A stretch of 64,000 nucleotides of DNA from Monosporascus cannonballus (lineage: Eukaryota; Ascomycota; Sordariomycetes; Xylariales), in NCBI GenBank assembly GCA_004154925.1, contig QJNS01000193.1, forward strand, positions 89,119 through 153,118, read 5' to 3'. A program made the translations under genes and the position numbers. Shown here one piece after another: positions 50,055-61,479 of this stretch. The notes under the pieces were generated by a model. That model did no database searches. It was not told the DNA's origin and was given only the letters and a program-made list of their open reading frames with translations. Each line of letters opens with the position of its first letter. Within the stretch, counting starts at the first letter, position 1.

Positions 50055-52169
50055 TCAGCGGATTCTAAATAATTGCGACTCTCTTCCCCATTCGAGAGCC
50101 TCGCCGTCCATGATTCCATCGCAGTATACCTCACCGACATATGAGTAAAGCCTGTTTTCTAAGGGCCGCAGTACTACGGGCAGTGTGGCTCCATATATGA
50201 CGCATATCACATCGCCCACATCCATTTCCAAGGGCCCAATTCCCACTACCCCTTCCTTACCCAGAAACCCACGACGGGTCTCTAGAACTGAGAGCCTTGC
50301 AGCGTAGTTCATGGCAACTACGCCGTCGATCTTAATCTTATCCGTCTGAATTTCGAGGCGACGTTTAGCCCGCTCCTCGGCCCCTAGTCCTTCAAGACTC
50401 CTCTCCTCCTCCTCATCCAGTGGAAGAACAACATCGGCTGGCTCGCCGCACCTGACGACACGATGGTAGAGCGAAAGCACCCTGCATACCTCTTTGTTTC
50501 CCGCCTTCGACAGCTCAACCGTGGACCGCTGAGAGTGATGGCGCGTGTTGCCCACGTCCTCGTGGTCCGCCACCGGAACGCGCCAAAATGCCTCAGCTCG
50601 TCGGGCCCGTTGCTCATCCGTCGACCACAGTGGGTGGTTACCCAACTGCTGCATGGTGCTGATGGACCAAGAGACGAGAACCTCGACGCTCGATATAGGT
50701 ATGGCTGCGTCGGGGTGATTCCGCTGGCCGTCGGCACCAATGGGCCAGGGTGAGCCAACGACGGTGATTATGTCGACTTGGATGCCTTCGAGGACTAGGA
50801 CGGCGGGGTCCGCGCTACCCAGGGATCGTGTTCTAAGTGGTTTTAAGCCGCCGGTACCAGCTGAAAATGGCCGGGTGGAAAATCGAGTCTGAGACGTCAA
50901 GATTGGGGCATTAGAAACTGAACGCAAGTCGGGGACCCAAGACGGTAGGTCTCGGTGCGGCGCCGACCGGTGTGCTAAGAAAAGAAAATCTACATCTCCA
51001 GCCTCGATTATGCGCCTCGCGGCGTCGACGTACACCTGTTCGACCGAGACGGAGTTGCTGTACTGGGGCTCAATATCTAGGGTATGGGCATCACTGGCGA
51101 ACCCTAGGAAGCCGTACACGCGATCCTTGTCGTCTGAAAACTTCGGAATGATTCTATGGTCATTTCCATTGGTGCTCAGCCGCGGAGTATGGAATTTGCT
51201 GAGGATGCTCCCCAGAGTAGTGGTTGACAGATCGTGGTCAATGCGGCGTCTGGCTCGAAGGACGAGACTGGCGTCAGCCGCATCCCTGCCGGGTCGGTCC
51301 GCAAGCATGATCTCCATCGTCTTCTTCCCTTCTGGGGTAAGGGGGCTCCGGAGCAGATATCTCGTCATCTTACTGGTTCGCTGCCAGTGCAGTTCATGAA
51401 ATCGTATACCGGCATAAAGGACATCGCCATCGATTGTATGGGTGCCACTCTTGAAGAGGACGCTGGAGGGGAGGGCCACCTCTTGCTTGATCCACCCGCG
51501 CTCAAAGTACGGCGCGCCGAAAAATTCATCCAAGTAACTTAAGACTTCCAACTCGTGCCAGTTTCCTTCTGCGTCAAGCAGCTTGTAAAGTTTCTCTTTC
51601 ATATTCCGCACCGTCTCGGGGATGGTCGTCAAGCCAGCGCTCTCAATTTCTTCATCAGCCAGAAGCTGTTCTTGAAGCTGTTTCGTCATCCTACGAAAGC
51701 CCAGCGACAAGAGGTTTTGTCCAACCCTTTCCAAGTACCTGACAGCTGCTGCTGTTGACCCGGAGGGTAGCCCAAGCCAAGCAATGGTTTGCGCCGAAAG
51801 TGTGTAAATGTCACCCATGAGCGGGACTTGGCATTTCTTCTCCTCGTGGTCTGCTTGGTTGATGCATATTTGATCGATCCACAAGTTCAGCGGGGAATCT
51901 CGCCTCACACCACAAAGGGCGGTCCGCAGCGTGGGTGTAATGGTGAGATCTTTACCGTTGACATGGATGGTGACTTTTTGGTCTCCGCTGTTACCCCAAG
52001 CGTAGGATAGGGCGGTGAATTGGCAGGGGTGATCAAGGGAAGTGACGAAAATCTCGCCCTTGATGGCCTCAGGTGAATCAAGAGTTGGAGGGATGAGCCG
52101 GAAGATGCGAATATCCCTGTGATGAAGGGGCACATCCGCGTATTGAAATGTAGGTTTTGCTTGATCCAT
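50055..52169 (-). CDS. HET-domain protein, intact
   Basis: Single uninterrupted frame of 704 residues. The N-terminal HET domain (PF06985 type) shows its three blocks: FTALSYAWGNSGD from residue 51, LWIDQICINQADHEEKKCQV from 96, and IAWLG at 129. GAPYFERGWIKQEVALPSS near residue 220 is the usual post-domain YF-R-WI-QE motif. The C-terminus GDVICVIYGATLPVVLRP then GIMDGEALEWG matches the end of full-length family members, so length is normal. HET proteins are cytosolic triggers or effectors of heterokaryon incompatibility cell death. The ATG at 52169 is the first in frame and precedes MDQAKPTFQYADVPL. No intron, stop or RIP bias seen although the gene lies between two decayed mobile elements. 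The partner or ligand cannot be inferred. Confidence 0.93.
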   Translation of the reverse strand: MDQAKPTFQYADVPLHHRDIRIFRLIPPTLDSPEAIKGEIFVTSLDHPCQFTALSYAWGNSGDQKVTIHVNGKDLTITPTLRTALCGVRRDSPLNLWIDQICINQADHEEKKCQVPLMGDIYTLSAQTIAWLGLPSGSTAAAVRYLERVGQNLLSLGFRRMTKQLQEQLLADEEIESAGLTTIPETVRNMKEKLYKLLDAEGNWHELEVLSYLDEFFGAPYFERGWIKQEVALPSSVLFKSGTHTIDGDVLYAGIRFHELHWQRTSKMTRYLLRSPLTPEGKKTMEIMLADRPGRDAADASLVLRARRRIDHDLSTTTLGSILSKFHTPRLSTNGNDHRIIPKFSDDKDRVYGFLGFASDAHTLDIEPQYSNSVSVEQVYVDAARRIIEAGDVDFLFLAHRSAPHRDLPSWVPDLRSVSNAPILTSQTRFSTRPFSAGTGGLKPLRTRSLGSADPAVLVLEGIQVDIITVVGSPWPIGADGQRNHPDAAIPISSVEVLVSWSISTMQQLGNHPLWSTDEQRARRAEAFWRVPVADHEDVGNTRHHSQRSTVELSKAGNKEVCRVLSLYHRVVRCGEPADVVLPLDEEEERSLEGLGAEERAKRRLEIQTDKIKIDGVVAMNYAARLSVLETRRGFLGKEGVVGIGPLEMDVGDVICVIYGATLPVVLRPLENRLYSYVGEVYCDGIMDGEALEWGRESQLFRIR

Positions 52170-52654
52170 AGCGGTTGCACACAGGTAACTCGGGACAATC
52201 TAAAAGAAGGGGCGCTGCCAAGCATTTATATCCGCCTGACAGGATGGTGACAGTAGATATGGCGCAAAGTAGGAGTGAGGCATAGGCCAGCGCGCTAATT
52301 GTTTTGTCACCATCCTGCTTAGGTAGCGTTATCATGACTGTGCATCATATCGGGAGAAACATGGCGTCCAATTATCCACGTCTAATTTCGATAATTCAGC
52401 GCCACTGTACCTAGGGCTTGGACCTAGCACAGCAGTTATTACCACCTAGTCAGGCGTGCTATAGCAGGAAGAAGAAAAAAAGACTTTGCCATCGGCGTAC
52501 ATATGTGCGGTGGCTAGGTAAAACAAAAGTAGTACGAGCGTTATAACACGGAGAATTAACTTAATATAATAATATAATATCAATATGTTTAATATTTGAA
52601 AAAGATTAATCGTTTAGATATAATTAGTTCATCAATATTAACTCGTTATTACTA
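52170..52654. other. intergenic, 5' flank of the HET gene
   Basis: Promoter side of the HET gene; a short A/T-rich patch at 52540-52680, nothing else recognisable. Confidence 0.45.
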
Positions 52655-53059
52655 ACATGATATAAGTCTTACGACAATTGAGTCCCCTTTTAAGCATGTC
52701 AATGACATCTGCAATGGAACGTTGACGATACTGACGGATGCCGTTAACAATGCCCAAAACCACGCCTGCTCCCACAAAAACTGCCCTTCTTCTTGGGTGA
52801 TGCCGTGTCGGTCGAGGTCATTGAACGCGCTTTCCTTCCTCCGCCGCTCCTCTCTGGCCCTATACCCCCCCATCTCGCGCGTGCCCACATCTTCTATGGC
52901 CTTGCGAATATGTCCGATAGGTTTCCCGCCTTTCGTTCCCTGCAGGACCAGGCGGCCTTCTCGTTACCACTGGCCGTGTACTCGGCCCCGCTTCCAATAA
53001 CGGCTTGGCCACATCCGAGCCGTGTCCTCTATCGCGTGCTAACGAGGCTGGTATTTCGC
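52655..53059 (-). pseudogene. ankyrin-repeat gene, C-terminal part
   Basis: Minus-strand continuation of the ankyrin gene after the solo LTR: IPASLARDRGHGSDVAKPLL then EAGPST is an ankyrin repeat, followed after one frameshift near 52990 by GKPIGHIRKAIEDVGTREM and a charged tail ending at 52655. The frame joins exactly to QDRHGE on the other side of the LTR when one copy of the duplication is kept. Confidence 0.7.
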
Positions 53060-53387
53060 TGTAAGAATATGACACATAAAAAGGGGCTACCGCGGAAGGA
53101 TTTGTACAGAAAAACGTATAGGGTAGGGCAAGACGTGTCGTAATAAATTATGTTACAGCTGTGGACGCCTTGCAACTGCTTTCGAGATATCAGTCTGTAT
53201 ATACGAGCAAATGCTTGCATTAACAAGTAAATAATTTACTTATTTATCTATTATTTCAATTATAATTGAAGCGTGAATAATGGAAAAGTATGGAAACGCT
53301 TAAAGGAATTAGAACGAACCCTCCTAATCTGCGTCTCCTCGAATAGGGGTAGCCCCACCTTTTGGTGGAGACCTCCGGACTTCTAGA
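53060..53387 (-). repeat. solo LTR of Copia family A
   Basis: 328 bp, TGTAAGAATATG to CTTCTAGA on plus, flanked by TTCGC on both sides (53055-53059, 53388-53392). Aligns over its length with the LTRs at 44316 and 49596 but is not RIP-mutated. Confidence 0.8.
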
Positions 53388-53670
53388 TTCGCCGTGCCGG
53401 TCTTGCTAGTTGATGTCTCCCCTGCGCTTCTCCAGAATGAGAGACACTATCTCCAGGGAATAGGGGTGGACCCAGCGGCCCAATGGAGCGCCATGCGTCC
53501 TACGAACCGACGCTGGCTCGGTATTCCCGTCGCCCAGGGTCCCTAGGCCGATGTCGTGCTCGGCGAACCACTCGACCGTCTCCAAGCTCTTACAGGTGCT
53601 TCCCGAGATGGCATCGTGCAGACATCCCCTCGGATATCCCTGCGGCGCGTCGGGATGCTTCTCGGGGATA
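53388..53670 (-). pseudogene. ankyrin-repeat gene, middle part
   Basis: Minus strand, reads IPEKHPDAPQGYPRGCLHDA, then SLETVEWFAEHDIGLGTLGD, then HPYSLEIVSLILEKRRGDIN, stop, QDRHGE. These are ankyrin-type helices and turns. The stop TAG follows DIN and is one C-to-T from CAG. Its upstream end joins in frame to the part at 61102 when the Fot1-like element and one TA are removed. Confidence 0.75.
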
Positions 53671-53720
53671 AGGCGACCCCCCCACCAACGCCCATCCCCT
53701 TAACGCGCCACCCCACAACC
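53671..53720 (+). repeat. Fot1-like left TIR
   Basis: C-rich, AGGCGACCCCCCCACCAACG then CCCATCCCCTTAACGCGCC. Nearly identical to the inverse of 61055-61101 and to both ends of the short element at 61480. Confidence 0.88.
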
Positions 53721-54794
53721 GCGTTGCGCGTTGATCCACTTATTGATTTCTTTCCCTATAAAAAACTTCTTAATAACGTTTTTAAAAATTGAAAAAATTA
53801 CTTTCTTATTTATTAAAATTTGCGTTTTCGAACGATATACAGCTTTCGGCTTAATTCCGCGCGGCGTGAGCGATTAAGGAGGTAAAACGTGGGAGATCCT
53901 TGCGTTTAATTTTTAAGGGTTACCAGGTTAATAAACGATATATATCATGCCGTATTTAAGGTGTGCCGACGAAACAAAAGGTTAATAAAGTTCGTTAAAA
54001 GTTATTACGAATTCAAAAGGAAATTTTAACCTATTAAATTATCGTATAAGGTTAATTGAATTATGCGTTATTTTATTCGCGATTTCGCTTATACGTATAA
54101 CGCCTTTTAATTAATAACGGTAACCTTAAACGCTTAAAAAAAGTTAAATAACCCGATTTTTACGTTATTATCCTAAAATTAGAATTTTTAAAGGTACGGC
54201 GATTAATTATAAACATTTAAATAACGTTTCTCCGGTTTTTATTAACGTTTTATTCGAATGTTTTATTTTGTCGGAAATTAAAATTATTAAGTAAAAAAAC
54301 CAATATAACGTAAACAAAATTGGAATAATGGAAAGTATAAGTAAAAACTTTTTCGTTCTCCGAAAAGCCTTTAGAAAATATATTTTTTTAAAGGATACGT
54401 CCAAAAAGAGGTAAATTATTATAATTGCGTATATTAATGTTAATAGATATTTATTATTACCTTTCGTAATTTTTAACAGCGTTAATGTATAATAATAATA
54501 ATTTCCTAATTCGGGTAATAAAGCATACGAAAATTAATACTTTATTACTTTAAAAAACAACTAAACGAATATCGAAATTGGCTTAAAGTAATTTCGCAAA
54601 ACTTTTATCCTTTATATTAAATCTAAGGACTCGAACGAATAAAGGTTATTAATAATCGACGGCGATAATAGTTATATTATTAAGGAATTTATGTAAATAT
54701 ACCTTTAAAACAAAATATATATTATTTTCCTGTTTACTTACGTTTCCTATGTTTTCCAGCTTTTTGATATGGGTATATTTGTTATCTTAAAACG

Positions 54795-54957
54795 TGTCAG
54801 ATACCAAGGACATCAGTTGTATGTGTATTTATGACTAGTTGCAAGTGCTTTAGAACGCGCACTGCACTTTAAGATGATCTAATCCCGGAACATATATGTT
54901 CCGATCAGAGGGAATCTTTCGTATATGGGGTGTTAGAGCACCCCCTGCTAACTGACA
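54795..54957 (-). repeat. Copia B LTR, 3' copy (163 bp)
   Basis: Contains the perfect 16-bp palindrome GGAACATATATGTTCC and a GCGCACTGCACTTTAAG stretch. Hardly mutated. Confidence 0.88.
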
Positions 54958-55599
54958 CACCCCCTTAACACCTTGAAGCATTTACGGTGTTAACTATTAC
55001 AATTCCTATAGCCATAGCTATCTATTCCACCTTTCCTCCGGCGATTAAATTTTCTTAATTAACTAATTCTTCTTTTAAAATTTTTCATAAGGCGTCCTTC
55101 TGCTAATCGAAAGTTTTTATAATATTTATTAATCCTAATTATTTTTTAAAATACTTAAAGGGTTTACGTAATAAAGCTTTAGTTAAACCGTTAATTAATA
55201 TATTATCTATAAATATATAATTTATTTTAATCAAATATTTCTTTGCGGTTTATCGTAATTAGTAATTATATATATCTATATATTTTAATTTAGTTATTAA
55301 TAAGATAATATCGGCATTAATAAATCGTATAATTTGTTAATTATTATATTATATATTTAACGGTTTTATATTTAAAATAATTCTTAATTTTTTAATTAAT
55401 CGAAAACTAAATAAGATTTTTGTTATAACTTACGCAAAGAATAATAATTCTGTTTTTATTATAAAAATAATTACTATATTTTATTCATTCGCCCGTTATC
55501 TTAATATTTTTCCAAATAACTTTAGAACGTAAACTTAAAAACTTTTTCAATCGATTATATTATCCGCAAAAAAAATATCGTTTTAAATATTTGATAAAT

Positions 55600-55820
55600 T
55601 TTTACTCCCGAATTATTAACGCTTTAGTTCCGATTAGATATAATATAATTCGGTTAGTAACTTTATAATATACGTCGTTAAGGTTCAAATTAAATCGGGC
55701 AAATCGGAATACCGTAAAAAATATATCGGGTCGCATATTAATTATTACGAAAAAAATAAAACCGATTTTTTTCTGGTATTTGTTAATAAAGCCTAAATAA
55801 ACTAAATTAAAATTTGGCAA
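55600..55820 (-). pseudogene. Copia pol fragment, RT/RNase H junction
   Basis: Open for 72 codons: YQKKIGFIFFVIINMRPDIF followed by FARFNLNLNDVYYKVTNRII. This matches the YQ-IGSL-Y...RPDI...W--V-RI--YL-GT pattern of Copia pol. Confidence 0.7.
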
Positions 55821-58800
55821 TAATTTAATGTTAATTATGAATATTTTTAAGAAATTATTTAAATTTTTTAGGTATTAAGTTAATTAATTTATTTATAAAA
55901 TCGGATTAAAATAACTAAATTTTTTTATTAAATTTATCTTTAATTATTTTGATACCGAAAAATTATTATAAATCTTTACCCCTTATTAAGATATACCGTT
56001 TCTATATTTATTAAATTAATTAATTAACGAAATCTTAATTTCTTTCGCAATATATAATAATATTATTATTTATAAAAAAAATTAAATATTTTTTATTTAA
56101 TAAAATAATAAAATTTATAGAGAAAGAGATTAAATTCTAACTTTTTAAATATCTTAATAAAAAAAATTTTATTATAATAAAAATAATTCCCTTAATTTAT
56201 ATAATATTTTTAATTAAGAAAATTTTGCTATATTATAAATATTTTAAGGGCATTTTTATATATATTTTACAAAGTAAATTAATATTTATAAAAACGTTTA
56301 TAACGTTATGCTGCTTAAGTTTTAAATCGAACTTAATTAAAATAATAATTAAAGTTTAAAATAATTTTTTAGTAAAAATAATTACGTATATATTGCTATA
56401 AGCGGTTTTAAATTATTAATTATTTCGTATAATAAAATCAGCTTTGTATTTTTAAAGTTAGCCAGATTTATTAAATTTATAAATATATACTTATATATAT
56501 CTTAAAACCTATTTTCTTTTAATAAAAAATTAATTAACGGCTTTTTAAAATTGCATTTTTTATGGTTTTACAAATAAGCTTTTTCGGCTTTATAGAACAT
56601 TTCTTTTAATAAATATATATTTAACTTTTTATAGCTTTACGGCGGTAACTGTAAATTACGCCTATATACCCGGTTTTATAACTTAAATACCTTTTTATAT
56701 ACCAAAATATTATTACTTTTTTAATTAAAATAACGCGTATTTCAAATAATTAATTTCCTTAAATTTTCGTAATCTATTAGCCGGTTATCGTATATACTTA
56801 TAAAGAAAATTAAACGTCTTATATTAAATACGGTTTTTTATATCTTATATTCGTTTTAGATAATACCTTTTTAATACGGAATATACGGGGAACTTATGTT
56901 TACAACCCGTAAGATATTTTTATTTTTTAACGGTACTTTAAGTTAAACAATATAAAAAAAGTTTAGTATTACCTTTATTTTTTCCGTCGGCGTAATAATT
57001 ATAATAATTATTAAGGCAGATATTAATGGCGGTAATAATCCAAGGAATAAAAGTAATTCGAACATAACGGTCGTATAAAAATAATTAATTTATTATGAAT
57101 AAATTTATTTTTCCTTATTCCGTAAGTATCTTATATTAATACTTTTTTAAAACTATTTTTTTTACTTAGCCGATAATTAAATTATCCTATTTAAATCTTT
57201 ATTTTTTTCTTATATGTAAATTAAATAATTATCGTTTTAATCAGATATTTTTACTTATCGAAATAACTTTTATAATACTTTTTGTAATATGTAAAAAATT
57301 ATTTTTTAAATTTTTAGTATTACTTCAAAAAATGGCCTTTTCGTTAAATTATATATTTCGAATAATAATAACTTTATTAATTAACAAGTTTTAGATTTCG
57401 TAAATATTCGAAAATTGGTAACCGACAAAATAACTAATTTACGCTTTAGGATTTAACTTTTAAACTTTTTATTTTTTTATGGCGGTAATATCATAATATA
57501 GACTATATAACCGTATACTTATAGGTAGGCTTATTAAAGCGTTTAATTAAATATTACAACGTTATTTTTATACGGTAAATAAATATAATAAATCTCGTAT
57601 AAACTTTACCAAAAAATACGTATTTAAAAGTACGATTATATAGGTATATTGCCACTTTAAAAATATATACGATTAAAAATAAAAATAACTTAACGCTATT
57701 TCGTATTATAATCGTTTTTTAACTACATCTTTTAAACATTTTATATCCCCGTTCTAAATTTGGGTATATAATATTAAAAGTTGAAATTTAGTATTAAAAA
57801 AACAATTAAAATATATTTCGAAATTAATAATTTTTCAAAATTTTATTATCACATTTAATTATTTATAAAAAAACTGATTTTGGTTTTTTAAAACGTTTAA
57901 AAAAGTATTGAAATATTATAATTAATATATTTTACTTTTGGTTTTTAAGGTAAATATCTTAAATAAAACCTAAATATTTATTAATAATAATTATAAGATA
58001 TTTAAATTTTTAAGATTTTTTTTAAAGTTTATAAAATCGATAATAATTTTTTATTTTAATCGGGATATTTTTTCTTTTGGCTTGCGACATATTAGCCTTT
58101 TAATTTTCGCCTTACTATATATTTGGTATTCGATTATTATAAAATCCTTTAGGCAGATTTATTTCGTATAGGACCGTAATTAAACGATTATTTCGGGTTT
58201 TAAGTATCCTAATTTCAGGTATTACATAATGCTGTTATTAATTTATAATAATTTTATTATTTATAAATTAACGTTTCGTTTATAAATTGCTAAAACTATA
58301 TAAATAAGTATTACGTTAATATTTTCGATAATAAATTAATTAAATTTATTTATTAACGTAATAATTATTTAATTATATTTATTTCGAATAAAATTATTAA
58401 TTTTTCGGTTATCTTATTAATAACTTTTTTTTCGGAGTTGCCGAAAAAATACCAGGTTATATATAAAATTTTCGCAATATATTACGTCGTACAAACATAA
58501 CGTTTTCGTACCGTTAAAGCTTCGAAAAATTATATTAACCTTTTCGTACCCCTTAATCGGGACGAAATTATTACTTACGTATACTCCGTTATTTTATATA
58601 ATAAGTTTAAAATTTAAGAATTTATGAATTAAATTAAAAATATATATCGTAAACCCTAAGTTTAAAAAAATTAAATTTTGTAAAAAGTAAAATAAAATAT
58701 TTATAATATTATATTAATTAATAATTAAAAAATATGTTAATATTCGTCACACCGCTTTTAGAAATTAATTTATCTTGTATATAATAAGTTTTTCTATAAT

Positions 58801-60125
58801 TTTGGATAAACGGTCGATTTTTTTTAAAAAAACTAATCGGCGGAAATTTATCTTTAGATATATGTTACTATCTTATCGTTAAAACGGAAATCTTTTAAAG
58901 CTTTTTTAAAAAAATACATAATAATAATTAAATAATATATAATAATTAATCAAATACGTTTTATAACAGGTACCTTATACGTTTAATTTTTAACGTTTTC
59001 ATTTATTACCATTTCGGTCCGTATAAAAACCTTTACGGTTACCTTATTTCGGCTTACGGCTTAAGATTTTTCCTTACGGTTAAATATTAATATTTTTAGG
59101 ATTTTCCTAATTAAAATCGTCCTAATTAAGAAAATTTGCAGGTATTCCGTAAAACGTTAAAAACGTTACTTTAATATTTCGTAATATAAATAAAAAAATA
59201 GGCCATAACCCAATAATCCAGAAAGTTAACTGTTATTTTTTAAATACTAATTATACCGTTATTAATTTCGGCTTTTTTTACTATCTAAAAAGTAATAATC
59301 CATATCCTAATTATAAAGGCTAATATTATACATAAGTTATTAACTTATATAATCGTCGTTTTCGTTTTTGGAATACTATATCGCTTTTTTAAAACTATAA
59401 TCTCTTATTATTTTACAATTTATTTATTTAACTTTTTGCTAAATTTCGAAATTTATTTTAACATTTCGTAATATTCTCGTTAAATATTAATTAGGAATTT
59501 ATTATCGTATATTTTGCCGGATTCGCCTAAGCTAGCGTACCACTTTCGTAAGTTTTTTCTTAGAAAAAAACTAATTTTTTTAATTATTAAAAATACCGAT
59601 TTTAAAATTTATTTCGTAAAATCGTTAATGTTTTTACAAAAGGTATCGTATTTTCAATTTTTGTAAATATACGCCGTAAAGTTCTAATTATAAGCTTATT
59701 TATTTTCGGTCGTTATTTTAAAGGTATTCGTTAAATAGCTGGTATAATCGATTTTTTCGATAACATTTCCGGAAAATATAAATATAAATGAAAAACCGCT
59801 TAAAGTATTAATTCGTATCGTATGGCGGATTCGTTTCTTTCGGTAAAAGGTTATATTGGGTTTTATAGATTTAATAAGCTATTAAAGGTTTTAATCAGGA
59901 TCGATATAATCTCAAATATCGAATACGTATGCTTTAAATTGAAATTCGCTTTTAAAGCAATCCTAATCCTTAGGTCCCTTATAAATAACGGAGGACGTTA
60001 ACGGTACGGTCGTTATTATTATTATTAACGTATTTCGATAATTATAACTAATATACAACTTATATCGTTTTAACAGCAGCTAATCAATTAATATATGCTT
60101 TAATTAAGCGAATAAAACTCTTAAT

Positions 60126-60288
60126 TATCAGATATAAGGGATATCAGTTATATATGTATTTATAACTAGTTGCAAATATTCTAAAACGCGCACTGCACTT
60201 TAAGGTGATCTAGTCCCGGAACATATATGTTCCGATCAGAGGGAATCTTTCGTATATGGGGTGCTAGAGCACCCCCTGCTAGCTGACA
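60126..60288 (-). repeat. Copia B LTR, 5' copy (163 bp)
   Basis: Same length as the other LTR and the same palindrome. The outer 110 bases are nearly identical, while the inner 50 show RIP-type changes. Confidence 0.88.
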
Positions 60289-61054
60289 AAACGGAGGTTC
60301 CGCTATTAGTTCCGCAAGCGTTATTACGGGCGAATTTCCAAGGTTATTAATAAAACCGATTTTTTCTAAGCGTTTTTGTAAACGTAAAAAAAGGTTATAA
60401 TAATTTCGAAATATATTATAAAAAGTTAAGAAATAATAAATTTATGTTGTATTAACAAATTAAAGATATTAAATAATAAGTACGTTGAGGAAAAAAGGGT
60501 AATAAGAAATATATCCGCTTTAAGTTCGATTTGTATCTTAAAACATTTTGATTTTTTTCCCCAGATAACTGCTTTAGGTATTAAAGTATTTAAATTATTT
60601 AGGAACTTAACCCGGTTCGAAAAATCCCTGATAAAAATTGATTTAATATACGGAAATCCTACCGTACGTTTTTTATTCCGTAAGTTTGCTAAGGTTTTTA
60701 ACGATAAAACCACCAAGCTTTCCGCCGCCGAAATTCGTAATAATTAATTAATTGCAGCCCTTAAAAAAGAGAAGCCTAAAGTACGTAAGAAAGTAAAGCC
60801 TAAGCCAAATAAGAACTTCGTGAAAATAATCTCGGTCAGGAAGGTGAAAGTAGGGCTGGAGGCCCTTACGAAGGGAGGTTCTACCGTTATTCGGCGAAAT
60901 CAACAGCAAAACGAGCCTTCCGAAAGCGAAGAAAAAAGCGAAAAGGAAGCGGATTGCATCGTTATACATATGCGTTAGTTTGGAATTAATTGATTAAGTG
61001 GTTGTTAAGATATTGTTATATATACCGAAGAGTTGTGTTGGCGATGGCGTCAAA

Positions 61055-61101
61055 ATTGGGTGGCGCGTTGAGGGGATGGGGCGTTGGTGGGGGGGTCGCC
61101 T
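61055..61101 (-). repeat. Fot1-like right TIR
   Basis: GGTGGCGCGTTGAGGGGATG then GGGCGTTGGTGGGGGGGTCG and CCT, the inverse of the left end. Four G-runs could form a quadruplex. Confidence 0.88.
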
Positions 61102-61479
61102 TAAGCCCGGCGCACCCCCAGAACAAGTCGACACACATGCTGAGAGAGGGCGCACAGCAGGTTCTGGCGCTGAACACCCAGATATCGACGGGCACGCCAT
61201 CCGAAAGCAAATGAGGCGCGTTCTCTGCCGCCCGAAATTGTAAAGCCCATTCGAGAGCGCTACGACTCTGAGAGTCGCGGAACAGCGGGTCGGCACCCGG
61301 CGCCTCAGTAGGATATGGGCGATTGCTTCGTTGGCGTTCCCGAGTCGCTGCCCACATGAGGGGCCTGCTGTCTCGAATCCGCGGGCATCGCGAACTCCCA
61401 CCTGCTCCGTTGTCTAACAAAGCATTGACGACGTCGAACATCCCGGCGAAAGCGGCCAGGTAAAGAGGGGAACTATATA
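61102..61479 (-). pseudogene. ankyrin-repeat gene, N-terminal part
   Basis: Minus strand reads SSPLYLAAFAGMFDVVNALL then DNGAG, a textbook ankyrin repeat, followed by SRPLMWAATRERQ, DSQSRSALEWALQFRAAENA and VDLFWGCAG before the Fot1-like insertion at 61102. The first codons adjoin the short TIR element at 61480; upstream exon structure is unclear. Ankyrin proteins mediate protein contacts, and in fungal recognition genes they replace WD40 or TPR repeats. Whether this gene was once fused to the HET-like remnant upstream is open. Confidence 0.75.

Larger units (their letters stand above)
54795..60288 (-). mobile_element. Ty1/Copia LTR retrotransposon B, nested in the transposase
   Basis: 163-bp LTRs TGTCAG to CTGACA (54795-54957, 60126-60288), duplication AAACG (54790-54794, 60289-60293), total 5.49 kb. 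The minus strand at 55600-55820 reads NMRPDIFFTVFRFARFNLN then RIILYLIGTKALI, the RPDI...YLKGT block at the Copia RT/RNase H junction. So the 5' LTR is the right one. GGTGTTAAGGGGGTG beside the left LTR on minus is the polypurine tract. The interior is RIP-decayed. Confidence 0.88.
53800..60978 (+). pseudogene. Fot1/pogo-type transposase, split and RIP-damaged
   Basis: Before the Copia insertion the plus strand reads, with RIP-type stops, QIITIACINVNRYLLPPFVIF-like sequence near 54420 (partly in another frame), LLIIDGDNSY at 54646-54675 (the LDGHGSH block with the second catalytic Asp) and FQLFDMGIFVILK at 54754-54793 (third Asp, the QPLDVG block). After the insertion (60294 on) the same frame continues and ends at TAG 60976-60978 with KKEKPKVRKKVKPKPNKNF and a final EEKSEKEADCIVIHMR, a tail typical of Fot1-like proteins. 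The last 300 bases are almost free of RIP changes. Not functional. Confidence 0.75.
53671..61101 (+). mobile_element. Fot1/pogo-like DNA transposon
   Basis: Terminal inverted repeats of about 45 bp (AGGCGACCCCCCCACCAACG outward) at 53671 and 61101, target duplication TA (53669-53670, 61102-61103). Without the Copia element nested at 54795 the length is about 1.93 kb, the normal size for Fot1-type elements. Carries a DDE-type transposase on plus. Inserted in the ankyrin gene, whose frame is continuous across the empty site. Confidence 0.9.

Noticed and set aside
50384..51542. open frames on both strands within the HET gene
   Set aside because: Shadows of the 704-residue HET frame, which carries the family motifs from end to end.
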